NCBI GenBank assembly: GCA_015680685.1
Contig: MNCI01005835.1
Coordinates: 470,081 to 534,080, forward strand
Direction of reading: 5' to 3'
Origin: Gnetum montanum
Taxonomy: Eukaryota; Streptophyta; Gnetopsida; Gnetales; Gnetaceae
DNA length: 64,000 nucleotides
Each line of letters starts with the position of its first letter. Within the stretch, counting starts at the first letter, position 1. Shown one piece after another: positions 33,952-47,000 of this stretch. A model generated the notes under the pieces. That model saw only the letters and a list, made by a program, of their open reading frames with translations, made no database searches and had not been told where the DNA came from. Made by a program: the position numbers and the translations under genes.

Positions 33952-34430
33952 TGAGGATCGAGAACTTAGAAGGGGGGTTGAATAAGTTCCCCAATTAAAA
34001 TAACCAAGGTAACCAAAACCAAACATAATTTTTACATAGTTCCCCAACTTGGGTACTTCCACACTTGGAGTGTAGAATCCTTACATACCTCTAGACTTTG
34101 TTCCTTAGAAAAATGTTGTTTAGAGGGTACCACAACCTTTACAAAGTTTGAGCTCCACTCTAGAGTGTTTCATCACTGCAAAAATACTCAACCCCACAAA
34201 GTCCCAACAAGCTCAAAATGTGCTTTGAAAGATCTCATAACCTTTACAAAATGTAAGCTTTGCACTGGAGTGTTTTGTGATTGCAAAACCATTCAATCCC
34301 TTAAGGTCCTGACAAGCTCAACGAAGATGCCTTCCTGCAAGAAGCACATTAACCCTACAAGGATTACAAGCACAAAATGAGTACGACTTTCAACACATTT
34401 TTTGTCACATGTGAACATTATCGCTTTGAA
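33952..34430 (-). mobile_element. Truncated 5' LTR of the Copia-type element
   Basis: Starts TGAGGATCGAG beside the iMet-type PBS. Matches 22444-22870 with scattered differences. Homology ends at about 34400, where LINE sequence begins. Confidence 0.65.
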
Positions 34431-36940
34431 GATCAATGAGGTTATTGGAATGAATCTTTTTTCTGGTTTTCGTCCAAGGCCAACTTATTAGGTATGTGTA
34501 AAAATTGATATGCAAAAATCAAGACCAAATTCCGTATTGTACACTACCAAATCAATGTACTACTACCATGATCATAATCATAGAAGAGCTCAATGTCCTA
34601 AGCTATTGGCTAAGCTTGAAGTTGAGCAACTTTTAGTTTAAAAAAAAGATGCTAAAGAGTTAGAAGAGAAAAATAAATTTGTATAAGAAGAAATCAATAA
34701 TGCTGGGTTAATTTCCATAAATATTTCATTCAACTCCAATAAGGAAGGTATTGAAGATATGAACATTAACGACATTGATACTACATCTTGAAAGAATTCT
34801 TATAATCAACAAGCAAATCATGATGGAAATGCAAGTGGTTGGGAGTAGGTTACTAAAAAGTCTTATACTTCAACTACTTGTGATCATTCTTTCTTGAGTG
34901 ACTTTCCTAAAGGGTAACAAACTTAATGAGTTATAATAAGTGATTTAAATTCCCTTGTTAGAAGGTCAAGTACTCATCACCCTGTAATGAATAGCTTCAA
35001 ATGTAAAAATTCTTTTTAAGGGTTTAGTTGTAGAGAGAAAGATCTTGTCTCATTTACATAGATTTAATGAATTGTTTCTCTTGAAATGTGAGGGAACTCT
35101 TGAACTTCAAAGAAGATACATAGTTTAGATCATATTTATAAAAATTATTTGGATTTGGTTTTTCTTTCAAAGATTTACTCTTTAAAATTGTTATACGTGT
35201 ATTTTTCTTAATAGTTATTGTGTCTCCTCAACTCATAAGAATGAAAAAGGTAGATCTGTGGTCCTTCTTCACAATAAATGGAAAAGGTTTGTTAGTGATC
35301 AAGGCATTGATAGTTTGGATAATTGTAACTAGATTCAACTTCAATATGCAAATGATGGGCTTTATTTCTATTTATGCTCCTATAATCTTAATGATAAAAC
35401 ATTGCTTTGGAATTGGTAAGGTTCCATCTCTACTTGATCTTCCATGTGTGCGCATAGTCTTGAATTGGTAAAGAAAATCATAAAGTTTTTCATCAAATAA
35501 ACAAGGATATTTGCCTTCTAAGCAAGGATCAAGATGGTTTGGAATTTCCATCTATATCACAGCAAAGTATTCTTTTGGCTTCTAAATGGTTTGTTAACTG
35601 TATCAAAGACAAGAAAGCTTGGAAAATTCTATTCATGCATAATATTTCATGTATAGACAAAATTCAAAGATGGAGGAATATTCATTAGAGAAATTGGATG
35701 ATTAGCATAGGAACACTTAAAGATACATACTCTTATTTTTAAAATAGATATGGCTTTGGAAGAGTAAATTGAAAGGCTTTCTTTAATGGAAGCCTACCCA
35801 CTTAAGTTTGGAAAACTTGAACCAACATTCTATTTGGTGGATGATGCATATTCTTTAAAAATGTTCCAAGCTGATAAATTTTCAAATAGAGCAAATGGAT
35901 TTACCAATCACAATCTTTTGCATATTGGTCAATTGTTTTCTTTAATTAAAAATGTAAATATTACTCTCTCTTGGCATCAAGCTAAAATTAAGTAGAGATT
36001 TCAAAGGCAAGTGCTTTTTATTTACAAGCATGTTAAAGATGTTTTCTCTAACTTTGAGATTATTCAAATGCACACTAATACTCATTGGCATGGAGAGTAG
36101 TTTTGGCCTAATGGATCTCCTTTGTGTTCTCTTGATATGGCTAAAAAGCTAAATCTTGGTTTCACTTATATAACTTTCATTACTCCACCTTAAACATAAG
36201 GTGGAATATGCACTTAGAAGATTGCCATTGGAAAGTTGTTTTTCATAGAGAGTTGTACCATTCTCATTTCTTAGCTACAATTTGGAGCTCAAAGGCCTAA
36301 CCAAAGCATCAACTTCTTTTTTGGTCCTTGATTCATCAAGGATTTCCCATTGGACACAAGCTTCACATTGTAAGAATTAATTTTCCTAGATGTGTTGTTT
36401 GTCAAATAGAGGGTTCATTCACTCTTATTTTTTGGAAGTGCTTGTTTTCTAAATAGATTTGAAACTAGTGTCATTCCCTTCAAAATTTTCATCAATAATC
36501 GATTTATTACATTTCCTCACTGCATTTTTAAAGATGATTGCATTATTCAACATTTTTAGAAGGCTTGGAAGACCCTACATTTTGAAATTATTTTCTTCAT
36601 ATGGAAATGCATATTAACTGCATGGTACCAAATCATGAGATATACTACTTTTAGTTATGGTACAAAGTTTTGTATTGCCAGTGTAATCCAACTACAATGC
36701 CATGTGATAGGCTTTATAAAGTTCTTTTGAAAAGTGCATATTGTTGGAGGTTTTTAAGTTTCAATAGCAATCGTCCCCTTGAGCACAATTTTTGTGTTAA
36801 GCCTATTCATCTCTAAAGTACTTTTTAAAATATCTTTGGTTAACTTTTTGAAATACCTTTTATTTACAAATAAAAAGGTAGGTGAAGACCAACACAACCT
36901 ACAAATACCTATAATGATCATGAAAAAATTAAGTTCTAAA
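34431..36940 (+). pseudogene. L1-like LINE copy 2 (knuckle, endonuclease and C-terminal parts)
   Basis: Broken plus-strand frames follow LINE order. They are a knuckle-like YHDHNHRRAQCPKL near 34570; endonuclease-like sequence at 35210-35400 (SSTHKNEKGRSVVLL and VSDQGIDSLDN); and a C-terminal part ending in FPRCVVCQIEGSFTLIFWKC near 36390-36450, the zinc-binding C-x2-C...W-x-C tail of plant L1 elements. The reverse transcriptase is missing: the endonuclease is joined directly to the post-RT region at about 35420. Bases 35420-36400 match 2250-3219. Confidence 0.65.
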
Positions 36941-38099
36941 AAACAATTCATGGCGTGAACAATGGCTTATACCCACCTACCTTGTGTTAATGTAACAAAG
37001 AGGTGTATTCAAGATTGAAAATATGCATGTATGGTAAAAACTCAAATACTATTTATATTCACAGCAATATGTGTACATAAATGCCATGTATCTATACTTT
37101 GGATGTGATTACATAATGAGAGAAAATAATTAATTATATGTTTAATAATAAATCTTGTGCTGGAAAATATTATGAATTCTCATGGATTGTTGTTTCCCAT
37201 GCATGCTCCCTTGCCCTTCTAAATTTTATTACTTGTGCATTGCAATGCGAAGATATAAATATAGAAGCTTCAGATTCACTTGTAATAGATATGGTGGCAT
37301 TATGGATAAAATATGATTTAACATTACTAATAGGCTTTCATAGAGCATTATGGATGAAATATTATTTTGGGTTACCAACCTATAACTCATAATGGCCTGG
37401 TGGCCAAAATACCTAAAGGTGTTTGCCATTCTTTTAAAAATAAATATGCCATGTGTTTGTGGGTGGTATATGTCCTGCATAACAAGGTTTTGCTTGAGCA
37501 AATATTTCTCAAATCTAAGATTACAAATTCTAAATTTTCATGGGGTATCAAACGGGGAGGAAATTAGGGTATCACTGACCAATAATCAACTGAAATAATA
37601 GATCTTTCAAAGTGGATGTACAACCTTCATATGTGCCATAAGTAAATAAGCAAATAAAAGGTTGCAGGGTTCGAAATATACGGTCAAGTTGTCCTGTGTC
37701 CACGCCTGTATTATACCATTTATATTTTTACGAAACCGTAGGAAACTATGAAAATGTCTGTGTGGAGGTAAAATATCCAACTTTTGCAGAATACAGTAGA
37801 AAATTTGAAATTTCAGAGCTGGTTGAACTTTAGGGTATCATTAAGCGCGAAAAATAAAAGCTTTAACATGATTTAAGATGGACATGTATTTTCAAATCCA
37901 TCAACTCAACGATAATGAATGATAAGGGCACCCTGGCCACAAAATATGCTACAAGGCCTGTTTGTTTGACTGTTGTAAATAAATAAACTTTTGGAGCACA
38001 AAATTTTCTACCGCTTGCATAGTAAAATTACACGGCAGAAGAAAATACGTCAGACAATTATTTTTATAGGTCATTTGAACTTTGCCGAACCTTTATGTT
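36941..38099. other. Downstream flank of XEG113
   Basis: AT-rich. Bases next to 38100 are the gene's 3' UTR. Overlapping open frames on both strands at 37138-37598 have no recognised motif. I support no gene here. Confidence 0.4.
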
Positions 38100-41000
38100 T
38101 CACCAGTTGGGATGATCTTCTGCTATGCTTGCAGGAGGCCTTGGTTTCCAATCAGTCTTCTCATCCCAATACATGTCATACCATATATGACCACGTTGCA
38201 ACCCTTCAAGGCAACACCAAATTCCCACGTATCTTTTGACTCTCCTCCTAAATTTTTCATCTTTAATCTATTAAGAAATTGTAAAAAATTAAATTGGTGA
38301 GAGCAAATCAGTAATTAAGGAATTAACATCCATGCTCAATATTGAGGTTTAACCAAGGACTCGGCATGTCATCTTACCTTATCTACAAAACCACCAAATG
38401 CATTTTGCATGGATGAAAATTGTAGTACTCTTTTGTCCTTAAAAGACGATAGCATGACTCTAATCTGCAACAACATATAACTAGTTTAGTTATATATTTA
38501 TTATATATATCTATTATTTGGTCAATAGAATTTTTTATATTTTTCAAATTAATAAAATCTCAAAGTATTTCACTTAGAATTGATTTTCACATTGAAAACA
38601 AAAATCAAAACCAATATACATTATCTCAACCAAAAGAATAATTCAATGAAAAAGTTATCTATTAATCAAGCATCATGATGATAACTATTTATTTACATTG
38701 ACCTTCACCATTATAACAATTTTATCCTGACCAAAGATGACTCAGGGCTAGTCATGATGATAACTACTTATTTACCTTGAACCTCATTGTTATGACAATA
38801 AAATTATTAAATTATTTTACCATGCTCAAAGAGAACTCTCTTGAACAAGGCTGGTAGTTGACCTCTAGGAAAAAATGAATAATATGTGCTCTATGACTAA
38901 ATATCAAGCTGCATACTAATGACAGATTTTGGAAAAGTTCTGCAATAATATTTGATGATCCATCTACCAATGTAAGCAAGCAAATGCTTAAACTCCTCGC
39001 TAACATTGCAAACACAACAAAGTACCTGCTCATCTGATTGATTTCTTGACAATAGAACAACTTCTTTATGGGTAGCATTAGTCTCCTGACTACAACTACC
39101 AGTATCCTCATTGCAAAGGTGTACTAGCAGAGTTGATTCCTTAACCTATCCACATTAATAATTCTCAAGTCAAAGAAAGATATCAAGAATCAATAGTCTT
39201 GAATATAATGCATTGAAGCAGCAGTAAAAAAAAAAACATGAACAGAAGTCGCACCGATGTTGGCAGCCTTGGATTCTCAAGGAAAGAATACTCCCGAAAT
39301 TTTATTTTGGGACCAAATTCTTTTTCATTCAGATTTTGCAGCATTACGTTTACCTGCAGGTAAATGATTTCATTTCATGCCAAGTACAGCCATTATCATA
39401 CTAATGAAAGTAGAGAATGTGTACAAGTAAACAAAGCATTAAATAGACTTCATCGAATGCACACATTTTCAGATGGTACTCCACATTGTTAGTATGTATT
39501 AACGACAATCTCATATACTAACAGGTCATCTTTATCAAGCTTAGAATGTTCATTTCCTGATGGTTATAAAGTTTGGCTCTCAAGTGCTGTGGTACTGTAA
39601 GAAACCTTCAGAAATTTTTTATCATCGGAATCAAATAACTTTATCAATGTATAACTACATTATACAGTAAACGATTGTAATGTAACAGCCCTGCAATTAG
39701 ATCTCAAGATCATTTCACTCTTCTTGCATTTCAAAGGACGGTAACTTATCCTTTGTTAATATCTACCAATTTGTATGTTTGTCGTAAACAATCACAGCAG
39801 AAACCATATCATTGCAAACCCAACAAATAATATCCGGCATCAATGGGAAATTTTAAGAAAAAATGACTCGTTTGATTAATTCTGTGCTATACTATTTTGT
39901 GTCGCTAACCTAAAATACCTCAAACACATGATCCAAAGGACAGAGAAATGGTTGCTTTGTTTTTGATCCTGGCAATATCCCTGGGTGACCGAACCACATT
40001 CGATCTAATCTACACCAAAGAGGAGGCATCACCTGTACAGACATACACACTTTTTAAAATCCTAACAAGAAAAGCATTATTAAAAACACCGGACAAAAAT
40101 TAACCAAGATAACCTAAAATGTTATGCATTGCGCACCATTATTTAAGACGGAACAATGCAAAGCACGTACCAGTGTTCGATTTAGCGTATAGGCAATTGC
40201 AAGTGCATTTCGGATTTGCTTGATCTGCATTAAATAAAAAACGTAAAATAACTTTCTACCATTTTAATAATTCGTGTGTATAGGGGTATATAATGTTCAG
40301 AAAAATTACATGTAAAATCAATCATCAAAACTTACAACCGGTTTTTAAAGTTTATTCTACTCGGTAGATATGTTGCATGCCGTTGTATCAAGGATTCTAG
40401 TAGGAATCCTTGATTACTGTAACTATATTGTTTGGATCCATTACTATATTTCCACTCCAGAAATGCTCGACTCTGTTATGTATTATGTTTTCCATGTTGA
40501 TTAATTTTCTGATTGCTTTGCTTCAAAAAATTTTAGATTTTCACGGCATATCCATGACCTGTATTTAATATTCTCTAACCGTCTTTAATGTTGCTTGCAT
40601 AGTTTACATTGCATAGCTATATCTAGCTGTAGTACAGGCTTACATATTTGAAAGAATGCCATCAGTATTTCATAAAGCCTGCTTAAATTTAGAAAAACTT
40701 GTATATCAGAAATGAACGTAATTTATCAATTCCTAGGGGGTGTTGGAACCTGAAAGAATGACTATCATTACACCAAAGACATATAGCCAATATGATATAT
40801 TAGAAGAGGAATATAACAATGCCTCAAGTATAACTTGCACTGGCAACCTCTTGCCTAACAATGCAATGAGCTAACCACTTGAACCACCTATCACGGGCAA
40901 TGATTTATCACTTTCATTCAAGGCTTCAAAAGTTAAAGAATCGGTCACATGTATTTGTGAATTTTGATTTGGCACAACTTTACTGAAAAAATACCTCTCA

Positions 41001-44000
41001 ATGCTGACAGAAAAGTAATAACAAAATTAATATCAAAAGAAAAAACCGATCTCATAAGACTGCATTTAGAGTCAATTACCAGTTTTATGAGATATTAGGA
41101 ACAAGAAAGGGGAAAAAACCTATTTTGAAATTGGCAAAAAACATAAATAAGAAATGTAAGGACATTGATTTTGTCAAATGCATCAAGAAAGCAGATGAAA
41201 GAATTTTGGTAACAGACAATGAAATTTTGGATAGGTGAAAATTTTATTTTCAAGAATCATTAAATAAAGAATTCCAAACAGAAAATAACCAAGAAGAAGA
41301 ACCAAATTTCGGTTTGGTTAGTGAGAACTTTCCTTCTTTGAGGTGAAGATAGCCTTATCAAAAATGAAAAATGGAAAAGCTATTGGACTAGACAACGTTC
41401 CTATAGAAGCTTGGAAAGCATTAGGAGATATAGGAGTTTTTTGGCTGACAAAATTATTTAACAAAATTTTAAAAGATGGAGAAATGCCCAACAATTGGAG
41501 AAAAAGCTTTGTTGTTCCCATTTACAAAAATAAACGAGATGTACAAAATTGTGCAAACTATAGAGGGATTAAGCTAATGAACCATACTATGAAGCTGTGG
41601 GAGAGAGTCATAGCACAACATCATAGACTTGAATCAACAGTATCAAAAAAACAATTTGGATTTATGCTAGGGAGATCTACTATAGAGACTATTTTCCTGA
41701 TACAACAATTGATGAAGAAATTTAGAAAACATAGAAAAAATCTTCATATGATCTTCATTAACTTGGAAAAAGCATATGATAGAGTACCTAGAAATATTAT
41801 TAGGTGAGCATTTTGGAGAAAAAAAGATCCTTGATAAATATATTAAAGTGATTCAAGACATGTATGAAGGAGCTACCACTAAAATTAGAACAACTTGTGA
41901 AATAACATCTAATTTTCTAGTTATAGTATGTCAACATCAAGGGTCTGCAGTTAACTTGTACTTATTTGCCATTATTATGGATGAATTAACGAAAAAAATA
42001 CAAAATCAAATCCCTTGGTATATACTATTTGCAAATGATATTAAGTTGGTGGATACAGCTCAAGAAAATATTGCTGCTAAAATCGAGAAGTGAAAACATG
42101 CTTTAGAATCAAAGGGCTTAAAAATTAGCAGAAGTACAATAGAATATATGGAATGCAATTTTAATAACAGCATAAATAGTGGTAAAATAGAAGTGACAAT
42201 CCAATGCAACAAAGTCTCTCACTGCAAACAATTCTGCGATCAATTCTCTAATCAGATGGTGAAATTGATAAAAATATCAGAAATAGAAATGAGGCAGAAT
42301 GGTCAAAATGAAGACAGGCTAGTTCTCTATAATAAAAGAATACTAATAAAATTAAAAGACAAATTTTATAAGATAGCAATCAGGTCTGCTATCTTGTATG
42401 GTGCTGAATGTTGGGCAATACAAAAGAGGCATGAACAACAAATTAATATGGTAAAAATGCAAATGTTTTGATGGATGTTGAATATTACTAGAAGAGACAA
42501 ACTACATAATATAGACATTAGAGGACGACTTGGAGTGGCTTCTATTTCAAATAAGCTACATAAATGAAGGCTTAGATAGTTTGGACATGTGCAGAGAAGA
42601 TCAAACAATGAGACTATAAACAAAGGTTGCTACATCACTGTTTCAGGAAAGCCACTGAAAGGAAGACCAAAGAAGATATAGGGAATAAATGACATGATTT
42701 GACAAAACTGCAAATAAACAAAGATCTAGCTCTTCATAGAGGCAAATGGCGAAAACGAGCTCATGTAGCCGACCCCATTTTGTTGGAACAAGGCTAGGAT
42801 GATGATATAAAGACAATTACTTGAGTAAATCCACAAAGCTACCATGCGATCACCTTTATCAACTAAAGTTGCAAACTAGTCCATTATATAATGTGAAAGA
42901 AAAGTGATTGGCTTATACATGATAAAATCAATATTATGGAACCGGTAAATGGATGAAATGTATAGATCATGGCTACAAATCTTAATAATAAAAGAAAAGA
43001 TCCAAACTATAGATGATATGCATAAAAGAGAAGAAAAAATAAGTAAGATGAAACTAAACATCTTAATCATGTTGTAAAACCCTAAGGCTATAATACAGAT
43101 CAGCAAAGCAAATGTGAGATTCCATTATTTGAAAATTAAGACAGAGATCACTTGATATCTCAACTTGAGCAAGAGTAGTGATTGATTATGATGAGCATGG
43201 AAATACTAATATTAATATTAATAGTAGTAACATTATTTAAAAACGCTATTGATTTTGCCCTTGATCCAAATTTGTGCAATCTTAATCCATTTGGAACATA
43301 TACAGTACATGTTTGTTTCCTTTTAGTTGCGTCTATCTTTTGCGCTCTGGGCAGTCTAGTTTATGTATTTTGAGATCTCTAAAAACAATAATAAAGAAAA
43401 TTATAGCTTCAGAACTATACATTAGTCTGTATCTGGTTTTATCATTTTAAAGTGTAATGCTGGACATTGTAGCAGAAAAAATAATTAAGTATGGATCAAG
43501 TGATCATTAAAAGTGGAGTGACATTACTCTTATAAACAAATACAAGGAAATCCACATCAAAAAGACAATACCTGATAATTAACCAGAGCAAAGTGTGATT
43601 CAACTGTGTGTTCACCCCCAGTAAGCAACTGCTCAGGGATAGATGCATTAAATGACAAGAAACCTTCTGCAAATTATATTCAAGATATCATGTTAAATAT
43701 AACATACTTCTCTATCCACTGGAAGAGGTAAAAGTCTTGATGCATCCCGATGAAAACTCAAGCACACAAAGTTGCAAACAGAACTACCAGAACAGTGAAG
43801 CAAAAGAGGGAGAAGTATGGTCCAGTAAAACATTAAAATATTCTTTGGAGAAAAACATCAAATCCGATGTTGCTATTGGTCAAATCATAACTCGGATGGC
43901 ACAAAACAAATGAATGCATATTTTTAGAGTGCGGAGTACCTTCTGAATCATAGTACTCAGGCTTATCATAAAATTGTTTTGCCTCACGCAAACGATGCCG

Positions 44001-47000
44001 TTTACCATCAGTTCCTGCATACTGAAAAGTGGTATGCACAGCATACGGTTTGAGACCAAACTGCTTGTATTGGACCTGCCCTTCATCACAATATTAAACG
44101 ACAAGGAATATTTAGAATCACTAATCATTCAATTTGTGAATGAAATATCAATGCATAAAAATATTGTGCAATTAAAAACAAACTAAATACATTCAAAGAA
44201 TTAAATTGATGAAAAATTGTCAATTCAAAATTATACAACTGAACAGTGGCTAAATCCATGCCTGAACAAAATATGTATGCCCACTGCAGAAAATGCTTGC
44301 TGGCAGTATGCCTAGTTTAAGAGTTCCATCAAAAGCATAAACAAGTCCACTCTCTGGATCAACGGCTGGGCCATAATGCTTACGCATCATGTCATTGAAT
44401 CCATTTTGATCCCAAATTTTATCATCTGCAATAAGCATCTGATACCATTCCTTTGCAAATCTTTTAGAAACATTGGATGGCCTCCAATAGAAAATTCCGA
44501 TGTTGAAAGCACCGGACTCTGGACAGACAAAAATAAAAAAAATAGCATTAATTTAGCACATTCAATCAAAAGGAAAATTGAAATAATCTAATCAATATTC
44601 ACTGCAATAGCGTCAGCACAGAATCTGTCAAAAAAGTCTCTCTCCCAAAGCTATTCAACTGTTTGTAAAAGTTATATGAATTTAGGGCAACCTTTAGTTG
44701 GCCATTCCTTATAGAAGCTGTGCGATGACGGGTTATTTGGCTAGGTAATGAGATAAAAATGGTATGATCAGACATTCACTAGTGCGAAAGACCAAAGGAA
44801 ATTTGCCTTGAACACCATACGAAACTTCAACACCAAACATTTTGATCTTTTCAAGTGAATCAATTCTTCTGAAGTAACATAACAATTAGAAGAAGGAATC
44901 CATTCTGCATTAATGTTCCTTGTTAACCGTGACTCCATCTCCATAAAGGAAAATAAAATCATTAGCTTAAGGACAATTGTCAAGCTCCGTCTCCTTGACC
45001 AATTGTCTCATCCATGCTTCAACCATGGAATTCACTGATTTTAACCATCTCTCCTCATTTTCCGTCTGATTTCCAGTATCATCATGTACATAAAGACCAA
45101 ACCAAAGTCCATGTATGTGCCCAGTATGAATCAAAACATCATCAAACACAAAAGTCCTCTAAATGAACTCACCAACAGCCCTCCTAGCCGTCCACATGGC
45201 ATTCTCTTTGCTAAAACACACACCAAGACTCCTCACACAACAAAAAGACAGCATTGTAAGGATGGCACAACACAAAAATATTTTCCAAATCTCATGAAAG
45301 GAATTAACCGAGGCAGATTTAGAGGTGAAATCATCAATAAAATGTCCAACATCATAGTGGTAAGCATCATCAAAAACAAGAATTTTCATTACCACAATCA
45401 GACCAAGCTAACTCCCTAACTTCAGCTGCTTGAAAAACCATACCAATCTATGGAAGATCAGGTAAAAAGTGAGTTTACCTTTTATCTTGGCTTCCCCATA
45501 TTGATGGAAAATAATGCCTTCAAATGGCTGTCCTTCACAAATAAGAAATAACAATTCATCATCCATCCTCTCATACTTCCTTGAGGTAACCAGCATCAAT
45601 GCATTTTTTCCATACTTCCTAATGGCCTTATCATTTGTCCTAGGAATCAATTTGTGTGTTGTCTTCCTCAGAATTCTCCACCCATTGCTTGCACCAACAA
45701 ATGTAGATCTATTATCATAATTCCGTGGTATTCCTAAAAAGATTTCTGAATAATCAATGGGCAGCGCATCACGCACAATTGTGTCCTTGAAATATCCTAT
45801 CTTATACTCCAAGGGACATTGCTCCCTCACATCCTTGTGGTACTATTTCATTAACCAAAACACTATGGAAGGAGTGGGATGTGGCTTTATTTCTAGCTGA
45901 AGACTCTTCACAACCTTCGAAGAAATCACACTTTTTTTTGCTCCTTCATCAATAAGCACATTCAACAAATAACCTGCAGCATTAAAGCTGGTCCTAAAAA
46001 GCAATTTTCTTCATGAATCCTCAGCAATGTTCAAATTTCAAATGAATATGCATCTGTTAAACTCAAGAAGTTCTTCTTCCTCACAAGCACTTGGATTATT
46101 GAGCATACCGTGGAGTGAAGTATCAACCTTGCCTACCTTTTGAGGATTCTTTTAAATTGTTTGTACCTCCTTGCCTTTTGCTACTCTTGCGGCCCTTCGA
46201 CAGTCCCATTGCCTATATCCAAACTCAATACACTTAAAACATTGTATTTTGGAAGCATCTGATCCCGTATCCTTCCTTAGAGACTTGTCTTGAATTCTCT
46301 CCCTCTTAGAAGCCTTCAATTGATCCTTGTCTTGGTCCTTGAACTCATCTTAAACCTCTTGGTTTTCCTTCCTCTCTTTTGATGAAGAATTCTTGTCCTT
46401 TACCTTAGACAACTTATGGTTCTTAACTCCAAATAGAATCATCTTCTTTTCATCCCTTATAGCCAAGTCAAATGCTTCTTAAAGAGTTTGAGTCTCAACG
46501 ACAGTCAACTTTTGCTGGCATGCCCTCCTTGGACCTCCAATAAAGTTTGAGGCTTGCTCATGACCAAAACACACCTGCCTAGTTCAAAACCTCTACAAAT
46601 TAAATACAAAATTCCCTTAACTCCATTTCCCCTTGCCTCTTGAACTTCAACTTCTTGATTAACTTTCCATGAAGGAAGATTTGTCAAACTTGCCTCTCAA
46701 CAAGTGCTCTATGGATAGTCAATACTTGACAGGTGTCTGATGCCACTTGAAGTAAATATCACACTCTCTATCCCACCAAGTGTTTCCCATTCCTTCAAGT
46801 CTAGCCTTGACAATGGAAACTCTGAGGTTATCAGACACAACTTCAACTTGAAAATGCTTCTTGATGAATCTCATCCATGCAAGAAACACGTGTACGTTTA
46901 ACTCCATTAAAGTTAGGAATCTGCACATGAGGAAGCCTTAAAAAAATTCCTAAAAGCCTTGGCCAACCTGATTTCTTCATCTTCATACTGTCTGAACACT

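Larger units (their letters stand above)
22444..34430 (-). mobile_element. Decayed Copia-type LTR element, split by element B
   Basis: On the minus strand, a TGGTATCAGAGC primer-binding site (33938-33949, tRNA-iMet type) lies beside an LTR beginning at 33952. A matching LTR lies at 22444-23527, next to an AAAAAGGGGAAGAT polypurine tract (about 23529-23543), as in plant Copia elements. A gag-like frame with a zinc knuckle sits at 26160-27059. Element B is inserted at 27060-33782. I find no intact pol, and the 2.6 kb left for it is too short. The right LTR is truncated. Confidence 0.7.

Noticed and set aside
37138-37598. Overlapping open frames on both strands below XEG113
   Set aside because: No recognisable protein, both strands equally open, AT-rich; not supported as a gene.
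45000-45400. Captured host gene fragment in the gypsy relic
   Set aside because: Short open segments on the minus strand do not resemble any plant protein I recognise; too degraded to call.
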